Of a stretch of 64,000 bases of DNA, positions 31,060-40,342 are shown one piece after another. Within the stretch, counting starts at the first letter, position 1; every line of letters begins with the position of its first letter. The DNA is taken from contig NZ_BBPP01000001.1 of assembly GCF_000787835.1 (NCBI RefSeq), positions 166,016-230,015 of the forward strand, in the 5' to 3' direction. The notes under the pieces were generated by a model that was not told the origin of the DNA, ran no database searches, and worked only from the letters and a program-made list of their open reading frames with translations. The DNA is from Streptacidiphilus melanogenes. GTDB taxonomy: Bacteria > Actinomycetota > Actinomycetes > Streptomycetales > Streptomycetaceae. The translations under genes were made by a program, and so were the position numbers.

Positions 31060-32391
31060 ATGCGGATCACCGTCATCGGGACCGGCTACCTGGGCGCGGT
31101 GCACGCGGTCTGCATGGCCCAGGCCGGTCACGAGGTGCTGGGCCTCGACATGGACGCCGCCAAGATCGACGCGCTGTCGGCCGGGCGGGCGCCCTTCTTC
31201 GAGCCCGGCCTGCCGGAGCTGCTCGGCGAGGGGCTGGACTCCGGCCGCCTGTCCTTCACCACGGACCCGGCCGAGGCCGCGGCCTTCGGCGAGGTGCACT
31301 TCCTGTGCGTCGGCACCCCGCAGCAGCCCGGCTCGAACGCGGCCGACCTGCGCTACCTGCACGCCGCGGTGGAGGCGCTCGCCCCGCACCTGCACCGGCC
31401 CTGTCTGGTCGTCGGCAAGTCCACCGTCCCCGTCGGCACGGCCGCGGTCCTGGCCGCGAAGCTCGCGGAGCTCGCCCCCGTCGGCGCCGAGGCCGAGCTG
31501 GCGTGGAACCCGGAGTTCCTGCGGGAGGGCTTCGCCGTGGAGGACACCCTGCGGCCGGACCGGCTCGTGGTCGGCGTCACCGGCGAGCACGCCGAGGCGG
31601 TGCTGCGCGAGGTGTACGCCCCGGTCCTGGCCCTGGGCACGCCGTGGATCAGCACCGACCTCGCCACCGCCGAGCTCGTCAAGACCGCCGCCAACTCCTT
31701 CCTGGCCACGAAGATCTCCTTCATCAACGCGATGGCGGAGATCTGCGACGCCACCGGCGCGAACGTCACCACCCTGGCGGACGCCATCGGCCACGACGCC
31801 CGCATCGGCCGCCGCTTCCTCGACGCCGGGCTCGGCTTCGGCGGCGGCTGCCTGCCCAAGGACATCCGCGCGTTCCACGCCCGGGCGCAGGAGCTCGGCG
31901 TCGGCTCGGCGCTGGACTTCCTGTCCCACGTCGACACGATCAACCTGCGGCAGCGGACGCGTACCGTCGAGGCCGCCCGCGAGCTGCTGGGCGGAGAGTT
32001 CGCCGGTCGACGGGTCACGGTCCTCGGCGTCACCTTCAAGCCGGACAGCGACGACATCCGCGACTCGCCCTCCCTGCACGTGGCCCGGATGATCGCGGCC
32101 GAGGGTGCCGAGGTGCGCGTGCACGACCCCGAGGGGCTGGCCAACGCCAAGTCCGCGCACCCCGAGCTGGAGTGCGTCGAGTCGGTCGAGGACGCCTGCG
32201 CGGGCGCGGACCTGCTGCTGCACCTGACGCCGTGGCGTCAGTACCGCGAGCTCGACCCCGCCGAGGTCGCGACCTGGGTGCGCGCCCCGCGCCTCCTCGA
32301 CGGCCGCAACGCCCTCGACGCCCCCCGCTGGGCCGCCGCCGGCTGGACCCTCCGCCTCCTCGGCAAGCCGGCCCCCGCCCCGGCCTCCTGA
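31060..32391 (+). CDS. UDP-glucose 6-dehydrogenase
   Basis: 443 residues. Two-step NAD-dependent oxidation of UDP-glucose to UDP-glucuronate. VIGTGYLGAVHA (5-16) binds NAD, FLCVGTPQ and PEFLREG are conserved, and the catalytic Cys264 lies in GFGGGCLPKD. VLGVTFKPDSDDIRDSPSL opens the C-terminal domain. AGGAG lies before ATG 31060. Last gene of the co-directional set; supplies the substrate of the enzyme at 27001. Confidence 0.95.
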   Translation: MRITVIGTGYLGAVHAVCMAQAGHEVLGLDMDAAKIDALSAGRAPFFEPGLPELLGEGLDSGRLSFTTDPAEAAAFGEVHFLCVGTPQQPGSNAADLRYLHAAVEALAPHLHRPCLVVGKSTVPVGTAAVLAAKLAELAPVGAEAELAWNPEFLREGFAVEDTLRPDRLVVGVTGEHAEAVLREVYAPVLALGTPWISTDLATAELVKTAANSFLATKISFINAMAEICDATGANVTTLADAIGHDARIGRRFLDAGLGFGGGCLPKDIRAFHARAQELGVGSALDFLSHVDTINLRQRTRTVEAARELLGGEFAGRRVTVLGVTFKPDSDDIRDSPSLHVARMIAAEGAEVRVHDPEGLANAKSAHPELECVESVEDACAGADLLLHLTPWRQYRELDPAEVATWVRAPRLLDGRNALDAPRWAAAGWTLRLLGKPAPAPAS

Positions 32392-32410
32392 CTCCACCTC
32401 AGCACTGCTT

Positions 32411-32445
32411 CGGCCCGGCCCCGCCTCGCAGCGGGAGCCGGGCCG
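32411..32445 (+). terminator. Terminator of the polysaccharide operon
   Basis: CGGCCCGGC (32411-32419) pairs exactly with GCCGGGCCG (32437-32445), 20 bases after the dehydrogenase stop. Confidence 0.65.
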
Positions 32446-32507
32446 TGCCTGTCAGGCGGCGATTCCCGCCGGGGGAACCGTCGGCGAGGAGATGGTCGCC
32501 CCGGCTT

Positions 32508-32541
32508 CGGCAGTCCCGGAATGGCGGCAGTCCCGGAATGG
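32508..32541. repeat. 17-bp perfect tandem duplication
   Basis: CGGCAGTCCCGGAATGG at 32508-32524 is repeated without change at 32525-32541. It lies in the 232-base convergent gap between the dehydrogenase and the beta-helix gene, where no gene is seen. Confidence 0.9.
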
Positions 32542-32623
32542 CGGCTCCCGCCGCCCAAGGGGCGGCCGTCGCCTCGCGGACCCGGCCGCGACCTCGGTCG
32601 GCCGGCTCGTCCGTCGGGGGGCG

Positions 32624-34360
32624 TCAGTTCGCCGGCTGGGCGGCGCCCACGGCGGTGCCGTCGGTGATCGCGGTGCCGAAGTAGTCGGCGGGGCCCGGGT
32701 CCTGGGCGAAGAGGGTCTTGAGGTCCAGGCCGGCGGTGCCGAGGGCGGAGCCCGCGGGGAGTTCCGGGGCCGGGGTGTGGGTCGGATCCCAGGACGCCGC
32801 GCGGGTCCAGAGCAGCTTGGCCGGGGCGATCGTCGCCGAGGGCTTGCCCTGTGCCAGCTCCTGGTGGGTGACGGCACGCCAGGCCGTCAGCGTGGAGTAG
32901 GTCTGCGCGCCCCAGGTGACCTGCCAGGCCGCGGCGGGGGTGTCGTACTCGTTGCCCTGCAGCAGCAGTTCAGCCGTGGTGTACGCCTGGTGCGACGCGG
33001 CGACCGCACCGCCTCGCGGGGAGAGCAGGTTGTCGCGGACGGTGGACTGCGTGATGTGCAGGCCGAACTTGAGCAGCGGCGCCTTGGAGCCGGTCTTCGT
33101 CTGGACGACGGTGTTGTGGTGGACGTCGATTCCGCTCAGCCAGCCGGACAGGTCGACGGAGCCGTAGCCGGCGAACTTGCGCGAGTCGTCCCGGCTCACG
33201 TTGTAGCGGATCGTGTTGCGCTGCGAGGGCTGGGTCTTCACCGCCGAGAAGTCCATGTACCCGGGGCCGTCGTTGTCGAACGACAGGTTGGCCTGGAGGA
33301 CGGAGTCGGTGGTGTTGCGGTCCAGGTCGAAGCCGCCGCCGTCGGCGCTCCCGCCGGTGTGGTTGTCGTGCGAGACGTTGTGCTGCATCACGACGCGCGT
33401 CGCGTCGTAGGCCCAGATGCCCACGGGGCCGTTGGAGGCCACCCCGTGGGTGCCGTTGCCGTAGGCGACGCAGTTCTGGACGGTGGCGCCGTCGGTGCTG
33501 CCGACGGCGATCCCGCTGCCGGAGTTGCTGGTCTTGTTGTGCGGGTCGCCGAGGTTCGCGTAGGCCTGGACCCCGGTGATCCGCAGGTCCTGCACCGCGT
33601 ACCGCGGCGCCGCGGGATCCAGCGGGCTGCCGTAGCTGACCATCCCGTTGTCGCGGTTGCCGTGCAGGGTGCTGTCGCTCACCTCGACGTCGCGGAAGCC
33701 GACCGCGTTGTCCGCGGCGCTGACGGCGATCCCGTCACGGAATCCGGAGACGTCGACGCGGGTGACGGCGACATGGGCCAGCCGTTCTCCGGTGGTCAGG
33801 TCCGAGTAGACGTCGATGCCGGCCGCGAGGCTCCTGGTCACACCGGGCCCGGTGAGCACCAGGTCGTCGATCTCCACGCCCCCGGTGTCGAAGACCGACA
33901 CGGCGGGCGTGTCCGTCCCTACGACGGTGGCCCGGCCGCTCCCGTACGAGCCGACCTGCACCGGTTTGGCGGCCTGGCCGGCCTCACCGGCCCTGAGCGT
34001 CAGATGGCCCGTGAACCGGTCTCCGCCGTGCAGCAGCAGCCTCTCGCCGGGCTTGAAGACGTGCTGGTCGACGCGGGACAGGGTGCGCCACGCCGTCGCA
34101 GGCGTGGTGCCCGCCGCGCTGTCGCTCCCGTTCGCGCTGACGTAGTACGTCGGCACCTGCGGTCCCGCGGCCTTGGCGCTGGCGTCGCCGTGGTTCTCGA
34201 CGGCGAGGTTCACGCCGAGGACGGCCACGCCGGTGCCGATCAGCAGCACCAGCGTGCGGCGGCGGGGATTGCCGCGAAAGGGCTGGAACCAGGCGTGCCG
34301 ACCCGACGGTCTCGGACCGTCCTGGGTGCCACCGCGCTCCGGGTGAGAGGACTCTTTCAC
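32624..34360 (-). CDS. Membrane-anchored right-handed beta-helix protein
   Basis: 578 residues. A basic N-terminus and one hydrophobic segment (TLVLLIGTGVAVLGVNLAV, about 36-54) anchor or export it. The rest is a parallel beta-helix of NosD/PbH1 type, with YYVSANGSDSAAGTT at its cap and many Asn-rich turns (GNRDNGMVSYG, YGNGTHGV, MQHNVSHDNHTGG). The fold is shared by polysaccharide lyases, hydrolases and alginate C5-epimerases. GTG 34360 is preferred over GTG 34369 because AGGAGG is nine bases before the former and abuts the latter. It faces the polysaccharide operon, so acting on that polymer is plausible but unproven. Confidence 0.85.
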   Translation of the reverse strand: MKESSHPERGGTQDGPRPSGRHAWFQPFRGNPRRRTLVLLIGTGVAVLGVNLAVENHGDASAKAAGPQVPTYYVSANGSDSAAGTTPATAWRTLSRVDQHVFKPGERLLLHGGDRFTGHLTLRAGEAGQAAKPVQVGSYGSGRATVVGTDTPAVSVFDTGGVEIDDLVLTGPGVTRSLAAGIDVYSDLTTGERLAHVAVTRVDVSGFRDGIAVSAADNAVGFRDVEVSDSTLHGNRDNGMVSYGSPLDPAAPRYAVQDLRITGVQAYANLGDPHNKTSNSGSGIAVGSTDGATVQNCVAYGNGTHGVASNGPVGIWAYDATRVVMQHNVSHDNHTGGSADGGGFDLDRNTTDSVLQANLSFDNDGPGYMDFSAVKTQPSQRNTIRYNVSRDDSRKFAGYGSVDLSGWLSGIDVHHNTVVQTKTGSKAPLLKFGLHITQSTVRDNLLSPRGGAVAASHQAYTTAELLLQGNEYDTPAAAWQVTWGAQTYSTLTAWRAVTHQELAQGKPSATIAPAKLLWTRAASWDPTHTPAPELPAGSALGTAGLDLKTLFAQDPGPADYFGTAITDGTAVGAAQPAN

Positions 34361-34748
34361 CGGTGCCACCCTCCTGAACGTGCTCCGGGCGCGGGCAGTT
34401 TTTCAGGTGACCGCAGCGGCCGTCAACGCGGGTCCACATGACGTGAGCACGGCTTTTGCCGTCCCGGACCCTCCTGCGCTCACCGTCTCGGCTCCCGCCC
34501 GGGTTGCCGGTCGGTTCCGGGGAGTGTGCAGGGTGGCCGGCTCGTTGCTCGTCGACGGCGTGGTCGCGGACTCGGTCGTGGTGCCGGTCGTCGTGGCGTA
34601 CCTGTCGCCGGTGCTCGGCCGCCCGGTCGCAGCCGTCCCGTCCGGCGCGGTTCCTACGAGTCGGGCGTGCTCGGCGCCTTTGTGGTCTTCCTGGTCGTCG
34701 CGGTCTCCGGCTGCGCCTGGAGCGACAGCCGACCGTGACGGCGCGCGC
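34361..34748. other. Intergenic stretch, possible decayed gene
   Basis: 388 bases with no convincing gene. On the plus strand a hydrophobic reading around 34530-34650 (SLLVDGVVADSVVVPVVVAY) is followed in another frame by GVLGAFVVFLVVAVSGCAW to 34738. Two membrane-like stretches in different frames hint at a small membrane-protein gene broken by a frameshift, but GC-rich DNA often gives such readings by chance. Confidence 0.3.
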
Positions 34749-35513
34749 CTACTCCCAGCGGAAGAAGCGCGCCGCGGCGGCCAGGCCGAGGACGGCCCAG
34801 ACGGCGAGGATGCCGAGGTCGCCCCACGGCATCGCCGCACCCTGCTGGAGGACGGCGCGGAGGCCGTCCGAGAGGGCGCTGATGGGCAGCGCCTCCAGCA
34901 CCGGGCGGACGGCGGAGGGGAACTTCGAGAGCGGGACGATCACGCCGCCGGCCAGCAGCAGCAGGATGAAGACCAGGTTCGCCGCGGCGAGGGTCGCCTC
35001 GGCCTTCAGGGTCCCGGCCATGAGCAGGCCGAGACCGGAGAAGGCGGCGGTGCCGGCCACGAGCAGGAGCAGGACCGCCAGAGGGTTGCCCTGCGGGCTC
35101 CAGCCGAGGGCGAGGGCGATGACGGTGAGCAGGACGACCTGGAGCACCTCGGTGACGAGCACGCTGCCGGTCTTCGCGGTCATCAGCGCCCAGCGCGGCA
35201 GGGGGCTGGCGCCGAGGCGCTTCAGGACGCCGTAGCGGCGCTCGAAGCCCGTCGCGATGGCCTGGCCGGTGAAGGCGGTGGACATCACGGCCAGCGCCAG
35301 CAGGCCCGGCGCGAGGAAGTCGACGCGCTTGCCAGGACCGGTGGTGGACACGATGTCCACGGCGCTGAACAGCACCAGCAGCACGCTCGGGATGACGACG
35401 GTGAGCAGCAGCTGCTCGCCGTTGCGCAGCAGCAGCTTGGTCTCCAGCGCGGTCTGCGCGCGCAGCATGCGGCCCAGCGGGGCCGCGCCCGGAGCGGGGG
35501 TGTAGGTCGTCAC
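34749..35513 (-). CDS. ABC-2 type transporter permease
   Basis: 254 residues with six membrane helices and the ABC-2 signature region (LPISALSDGLRAVL near the C-terminus). The arrangement with the ATPase resembles DrrB/DrrA drug exporters. GTG 35513 overlaps the ATPase stop (GTGA). Substrate unknown. The position beside the suf operon is, from memory, common in streptomycetes. Confidence 0.9.
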   Translation of the reverse strand: MTTYTPAPGAAPLGRMLRAQTALETKLLLRNGEQLLLTVVIPSVLLVLFSAVDIVSTTGPGKRVDFLAPGLLALAVMSTAFTGQAIATGFERRYGVLKRLGASPLPRWALMTAKTGSVLVTEVLQVVLLTVIALALGWSPQGNPLAVLLLLVAGTAAFSGLGLLMAGTLKAEATLAAANLVFILLLLAGGVIVPLSKFPSAVRPVLEALPISALSDGLRAVLQQGAAMPWGDLGILAVWAVLGLAAAARFFRWE

Positions 35514-36439
35514 GAGCGCAGGTCCCGTCCGGTGAGTTCGAGAAAGACGTCTTCGAGGGTGCGGCGCTCGACCGAGAGGTTCTCCGGGAGCACACCGGCC
35601 TGGGCGCACCAGCTGGTCACCGTGGCGAGCAGCTGCGGGTCGACCGGGCCCTCGATGAGGTAGCTGCCGGGCGTCAGCTCCGCGGCGGAGGAGCCGTCCG
35701 GCAGCGCCTTCAGCAGCGCCCCGAGGTCCAGGCCGGAGCGGCCCTGGAAGCGCAGGGTGTTCGCGGCGCCGCCGCGGCAGAGCTGCTCCGGGCTGCCCTG
35801 CGCGATGACCTTGCCCCCGTCGACGATCGCGACGTCGTCGGCGAGCCGCTCGGCCTCGTCCATGTGGTGCGTGGTGAGCACGATGCTGACGCCGTCCCGG
35901 CGCAGGTCGCGGACCAGGTCCCAGGTCGCGCGTCTGGCCTGCGGGTCCAGCCCCGCGGTCGGCTCGTCCAGGAAGACCAGCTCCGGCCGTCCGACGACGG
36001 CCATGGCGAGCGCGAGCCGCTGCTGCTGGCCGCCGGAGAGCCGCCGGTAGACGGTCCGCCCGCAGGAGCCGAGGCCGAGGCGCTCGGCGAGCTCGTCGAC
36101 GTCGAGGGGGTCCGCGTGCAGGGCGGCCGTGTGCCGCAGCATCTCCATCGCCCGCGCGCCGGGGTAGACGCCACCCGACTGGAGCATCACGCCGATCCGG
36201 GGCTTCAGCTCCGCCGCCTGGGCCACCGGATCCAGCCCGAGCACCCGCACCGTCCCGGCGTCGGGACGCCGGTAACCCTCGCAGGTCTCGATGGTCGTGG
36301 TCTTCCCCGCGCCGTTGGGACCCAGCACCGCGGTCAGGCTGCCGCGCCCGACGGTCAGGTCCAGCCCGTCCACGGCGGTCTTGGCGCCGTAGCGCTTGAT
36401 GAGGCCCCGAATCTCTACGGCGGGGGCGTGGTCATGCAT
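35510..36439 (-). CDS. ABC transporter ATP-binding protein (DrrA-like)
   Basis: 309 residues. Walker A GPNGAGKTTT, signature RLSGGQQQRLALA, Walker B LVFLDEPTAGLDP and the H-loop in LTTHHMDEAERL are complete. The C-terminal 80 residues form the DrrA-type regulatory extension ending in TLEDVFLELTGRDL. ATG 36439 has no ribosome site but TAGACT on the minus strand (36452-36447) ends seven bases before it, so leaderless initiation is likely. A GTG at 36460 is the upstream alternative. Confidence 0.9.
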   Translation of the reverse strand: MHDHAPAVEIRGLIKRYGAKTAVDGLDLTVGRGSLTAVLGPNGAGKTTTIETCEGYRRPDAGTVRVLGLDPVAQAAELKPRIGVMLQSGGVYPGARAMEMLRHTAALHADPLDVDELAERLGLGSCGRTVYRRLSGGQQQRLALAMAVVGRPELVFLDEPTAGLDPQARRATWDLVRDLRRDGVSIVLTTHHMDEAERLADDVAIVDGGKVIAQGSPEQLCRGGAANTLRFQGRSGLDLGALLKALPDGSSAAELTPGSYLIEGPVDPQLLATVTSWCAQAGVLPENLSVERRTLEDVFLELTGRDLRS

Positions 36440-36551
36440 GCGGACGAGTCTACGAACCACCGGGCCGCGTCCGGCAGATTAGGTAACCCTTAGTGACGGA
36501 GTGCACTTTCCGCGCCGACCAGCGCCGCTTGTTTGTCCGGAAGGAATTACG

Positions 36552-36565
36552 CAACAATGGTGTTG
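36552..36565 (+). promoter_or_regulatory. SufR operator (CAAC-N6-GTTG)
   Basis: CAAC at 36552-36555, six bases, GTTG at 36562-36565. This equals the palindrome I recall being reported for Streptomyces avermitilis SufR. It ends on the first base of the sufR start codon. TTGTTT (36529-36534) and AACAAT (36553-36558) can serve as -35 and -10 boxes with an 18-base spacer, so bound SufR would block the promoter. Confidence 0.75.
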
Positions 36566-37329
36566 TGAAAAACGTGCGCGAGATGGCTGAGGGGCACGAG
36601 GCGGTCGATGCGACCGCCCGCGTCACGTCGTCGCGCGAACGTGTGGCCCGGTCCATTCTCGACCACGGCCCCTCCAGCGCCGCCGACCTCGCGGAGCGCC
36701 TCGGCCTGACTCAGGCCGCCGTCCGCAGGCACCTGGACGCGCTGACCGCGGCCGGCCTCGTCACGTCGCGCGAGCAGAAGGTGTACGGCCACCGCGGTCG
36801 CGGACGCCCCGCGCGGGTGTTCCTGCTGACGGACTCCGGCCGCAGCACCTTCTACCAGGCTTACGACCAGCTCGCCGCCGACGCCCTCGGCTTCCTCGCG
36901 GAGGCGGCCGGCGGCGGCGAGAAGGGCAAGGAGGCCCTCGCCGCCTTCGCCCGCGCGCGGCTCGCCCGCGACGCCGAGCGCTACCGCAGCACCCTGGGGG
37001 ACTGCGGGGACGCCGAGGCCAGGGCCCAGGCCCTGGCAGGCGCGCTCACCGAGGACGGTTACGCTGCCACGGTGCGCAGCGCGCCGCTCGGGGAGCAGCT
37101 CTGCCAGCACCACTGCCCGGTCGCGCACATCGCTGAGCAGTTCCCGCAGTTCTGCGAGGCCGAGACCGAGCTGTTCTCGCAGCTGCTGGGCACCCACGTG
37201 CAACGGCTGGCCACCATCGCCCACGGCGACGGGGTCTGCACCACCTTCGTCCCCAGGGCGGCTCCGCCGCCCCACCACGAGACCGCTACGAACGACGCAA
37301 CCGCCGCATCCGGGAGGAACCCCGCATGA
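36565..37329 (+). CDS. sufR: Iron-sulfur cluster biosynthesis repressor SufR
   Basis: 254 residues. DeoR/ArsR-type winged helix ([20 protein letters not shown], about 37-56; wing [12 protein letters not shown]). Cluster ligands are Cys180, Cys184 and Cys197 ([15 protein letters not shown]). SufR with cluster represses suf; loss of cluster under iron or oxidative stress relieves it. Starts GTG 36565, GTG 36574 and ATG 36583 are all in frame without a good ribosome site; 36565 fits a leaderless mRNA. The last 30 residues are a Pro/Ala/Thr tail that overlaps the sufB start. Confidence 0.93.
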   Translation: MKNVREMAEGHEAVDATARVTSSRERVARSILDHGPSSAADLAERLGLTQAAVRRHLDALTAAGLVTSREQKVYGHRGRGRPARVFLLTDSGRSTFYQAYDQLAADALGFLAEAAGGGEKGKEALAAFARARLARDAERYRSTLGDCGDAEARAQALAGALTEDGYAATVRSAPLGEQLCQHHCPVAHIAEQFPQFCEAETELFSQLLGTHVQRLATIAHGDGVCTTFVPRAAPPPHHETATNDATAASGRNPA

Positions 37330-38738
37330 CCACCACCGCTCACCCGGAGCTCGAAGGCCTGGGCAAGTACGAGTACGGCTGGGCCGACTCCGACGCGGCC
37401 GGCGCGGCTGCCAAGCGAGGTCTGAACGAGGACGTCGTCCGGGACATCTCGGCGAAGAAGAACGAGCCCGAGTGGATGCTCAAGCTCCGCCTCAAGGGCC
37501 TGAAGCTCTTCGGCAAGAAGCCCATGCCGACCTGGGGCTCGGACCTCACCGGCATCGACTTCGACAACATCAAGTACTTCGTGCGCTCCACGGAGAAGCA
37601 GGCGGAGTCCTGGGAGGACCTGCCCGAGGACATCAAGAACACCTACGACAAGCTCGGCATCCCGGAGGCGGAGAAGCAGCGCCTGGTCGCCGGTGTCGCC
37701 GCGCAGTACGAGTCGGAGGTCGTCTACCACCAGATCCGCGAGGACCTGGAGGAGCAGGGTGTCATCTTCCTGGACACCGACACCGCGCTGAAGGAGCACC
37801 CGGAGCTGTTCCAGGAGTACTTCGGCACCGTGATCCCGGTCGGCGACAACAAGTTCGCCTCGCTGAACACGGCCGTGTGGTCCGGCGGATCGTTCATCTA
37901 CGTGCCGAAGGGCGTGCACGTCGAGATCCCGCTGCAGGCCTACTTCCGGATCAACACCGAGAACATGGGCCAGTTCGAGCGGACGCTGATCATCGTCGAC
38001 GAGGACGCCTACGTCCACTACGTCGAGGGCTGCACCGCCCCGATCTACTCCTCGGACTCGCTGCACAGCGCCGTCGTCGAGATCATCGTCAAGAAGGGCG
38101 GCCGCTGCCGCTACACGACGATCCAGAACTGGTCGAACAACGTCTACAACCTGGTCACCAAGCGCGCCGTGGCGTACGAGGGCGCGACCATGGAGTGGAT
38201 CGACGGCAACATCGGTTCCAAGGTCACCATGAAGTACCCGGCCGTGTACCTGATGGGCGAGCACGCCAAGGGCGAGACGCTCTCCATCGCGTTCGCGGGC
38301 GAGGGCCAGCACCAGGACGCCGGCGCCAAGATGGTGCACATGGCGCCCAACACCTCCTCCAACATCGTCTCCAAGTCGGTGGCGCGAGGCGGCGGCCGCA
38401 CCTCCTACCGCGGCCTGATCGAGATCGGCGAGGGCTCCAAGGGCGCCAAGTCCAACGTGCTCTGCGACGCCCTGCTGGTGGACACGATCTCCCGCTCCGA
38501 CACCTACCCGTACGTCGACGTCCGTGAGGACGACGTCTCCATGGGTCACGAGGCGACGGTCTCCAAGGTCTCCGAGGACCAGCTCTTCTACCTGATGAGC
38601 CGCGGCCTGACGGAGTTCGAGGCGATGGCGATGATCGTCCGCGGCTTCGTGGAGCCGATCGCCAAGGAGCTGCCGATGGAGTACGCGCTGGAGCTCAACC
38701 GGCTGATCGAGCTGCAGATGGAGGGTGCTGTCGGCTGA
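37326..38738 (+). CDS. sufB: Fe-S cluster assembly protein SufB
   Basis: 470 residues. Scaffold subunit of the SufBCD complex. The C-terminal beta-helix carries [20 protein letters not shown] and [20 protein letters not shown], and the Cys and Glu/His residues of the assembly site lie in [11 protein letters not shown] and [18 protein letters not shown] 37326 overlaps the sufR stop (ATGA). Expressed with sufD, sufC, sufS and sufU. Confidence 0.97.
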   Translation: MTTTAHPELEGLGKYEYGWADSDAAGAAAKRGLNEDVVRDISAKKNEPEWMLKLRLKGLKLFGKKPMPTWGSDLTGIDFDNIKYFVRSTEKQAESWEDLPEDIKNTYDKLGIPEAEKQRLVAGVAAQYESEVVYHQIREDLEEQGVIFLDTDTALKEHPELFQEYFGTVIPVGDNKFASLNTAVWSGGSFIYVPKGVHVEIPLQAYFRINTENMGQFERTLIIVDEDAYVHYVEGCTAPIYSSDSLHSAVVEIIVKKGGRCRYTTIQNWSNNVYNLVTKRAVAYEGATMEWIDGNIGSKVTMKYPAVYLMGEHAKGETLSIAFAGEGQHQDAGAKMVHMAPNTSSNIVSKSVARGGGRTSYRGLIEIGEGSKGAKSNVLCDALLVDTISRSDTYPYVDVREDDVSMGHEATVSKVSEDQLFYLMSRGLTEFEAMAMIVRGFVEPIAKELPMEYALELNRLIELQMEGAVG

Positions 38739-38803
38739 CGCACAGCCCGACGCCCACCCCAGCTGCCCTTAGTCCTTTCCAGAAAGCGAGTAGCACGACA
38801 GCC

Positions 38804-40018
38804 ATGGCTGACGTCACCACCACCCCCGGAGGGGCCACCACCTCCGGCTCGATCCAGGTCGCCGGTGTGCCCGGCGAGTTCTCCGCCCAGCCGGGCGACG
38901 CGCGTACCGAGGTCCTCGCGTCCTACGACGTGAACGACTTCCCGGTCCCGCACGGCCGCGAGGAGAACTGGCGCTTCACGCCGCTGCACCGCCTCAAGGG
39001 CCTGCACGACGGCACCGCCGAGGCGACCTCGGACGCGGTCAAGGTCGACGTGACCGCCCCCGAGGGCGTCCTCGTCACCACCGTCGGCCGCGACGACGCC
39101 CGCGTGGGCGCCGCCGGCAAGCCGGTCGACCGCGTCGCCGCGCAGGCGTTCAGCAGCATCGACAAGGCCGGTCTGGTGTCCATCCCCAAGGACACCCAGC
39201 TGACCGAGCCGATCCGGATCACCGTCCACGGCCAGGGCGGCGTCCGCTACGGCCACCAGGTGATCGAGGTCGGCGCGTTCGCCGAGGCCGTGGTCGTGAT
39301 CGAGCACACCGGTGACGCGGTGGTGGCCGCCAACGTCGAGTACCTGATCGGCGACGGCGCCAAGCTGACCGTCGTCTCGGTCCAGGACTGGGAGGACACC
39401 GCCGTCCACGTCGCCCAGCACACCGCGCTGGTCGGCCGCGACGCGACCTTCAAGTCCGTCGTCGTCACCTTCGGCGGCGACGTGGTGCGTCTGCACCCCC
39501 GGGTGATCTACGGCGGCACCGGCGGCGAGGCCGAGCTCTACGGCCTGTACTTCGCCGACGCCGGCCAGCACCTCGAGCACCGCCTCTTCGTCGACCACGA
39601 CACGCCGCACTGCCGCTCCAACGTCGCCTACAAGGGCGCGCTGCAGGGCCAGGACGCGCACGCGGTGTGGATCGGCGACGTGCTGATCCGCGCCGAGGCC
39701 GAGGGCACCGACACCTACGAGCTCAACCGCAACCTGCTGCTCACCGACGGCGCGCGGGTCGACTCGGTCCCGAACCTGGAGATCGAGACCGGCGAGATCG
39801 TCGGCGCCGGCCACGCCTCCGCGACCGGCCGCTTCGACGACGAGCAGCTCTTCTACCTGCAGTCGCGCGGCATCCCGGCCGACGAGGCCCGTCGCCTGGT
39901 GGTCCGCGGCTTCTTCGCCGAGCTGGTCCAGCAGATCGGCCTCCCGGAGCTCCAGGACCGCCTGATCGAGAAGATCGACGCGGAGCTGGAGGCGTCCGTC
40001 GGCGCTGGTGTCGCATGA
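38804..40018 (+). CDS. sufD: Fe-S cluster assembly protein SufD
   Basis: 404 residues. Partner of SufB. The N-terminal helical region (REENWRFTPLHRLKGL) and C-terminal YLQSRGIPADEARRLVVRGF match the family; the beta-helix core includes LYFADAGQHLEHRLFVDHD. ATG 38804 is 65 bases after sufB, the largest gap inside the operon. The stop overlaps the Rieske gene (ATGA). Confidence 0.96.
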   Translation: MADVTTTPGGATTSGSIQVAGVPGEFSAQPGDARTEVLASYDVNDFPVPHGREENWRFTPLHRLKGLHDGTAEATSDAVKVDVTAPEGVLVTTVGRDDARVGAAGKPVDRVAAQAFSSIDKAGLVSIPKDTQLTEPIRITVHGQGGVRYGHQVIEVGAFAEAVVVIEHTGDAVVAANVEYLIGDGAKLTVVSVQDWEDTAVHVAQHTALVGRDATFKSVVVTFGGDVVRLHPRVIYGGTGGEAELYGLYFADAGQHLEHRLFVDHDTPHCRSNVAYKGALQGQDAHAVWIGDVLIRAEAEGTDTYELNRNLLLTDGARVDSVPNLEIETGEIVGAGHASATGRFDDEQLFYLQSRGIPADEARRLVVRGFFAELVQQIGLPELQDRLIEKIDAELEASVGAGVA

Positions 40019-40338
40019 CCGCCGGTTTCGTGCGCGTCGCGGCGCTGAGCGAGCTGGAGGAGGACACCCCGAAGCGGGTCGAGGTCGACGGCGTCGCCGT
40101 GTCGATCGTCTCCGCCGAGGGCGAGGTCTTCGCCATCAACGACGTCTGCTCGCACGCGAACGTGTCGCTGTCCGAGGGCGAGGTGGAGGACTGCATGATC
40201 GAGTGCTGGCTCCACGGCTCGCGCTTCGACCTCCGCACCGGCAAGCCCTCGGGCCTCCCCGCGACCCGGCCCGTCCCCGTGTACCCCGTAAAGATCGAAG
40301 GGGACGATGTGCTCGTCTCCGTCACCCAGGAGTCCTGA
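40015..40338 (+). CDS. Rieske (2Fe-2S) ferredoxin in the suf operon
   Basis: 107 residues. Rieske ligands C45-x-H47 and C64-x2-H67 (CSHANVSL, CWLHGSRFD) match the ferredoxin subunit of non-heme oxygenases. In actinobacterial suf operons such a protein lies between sufD and sufC and may supply electrons for cluster assembly; its role is not established. ATG 40015 overlaps sufD. Confidence 0.93.
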   Translation: MTAGFVRVAALSELEEDTPKRVEVDGVAVSIVSAEGEVFAINDVCSHANVSLSEGEVEDCMIECWLHGSRFDLRTGKPSGLPATRPVPVYPVKIEGDDVLVSVTQES

Positions 40339-40342
40339 GTCC

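Noticed and set aside
34380..35663. 427-codon plus-strand reading opposite the ABC permease
   Set aside because: Low-complexity Arg/Gln/Gly product typical of shadows in GC-rich DNA, opposite a clear permease.
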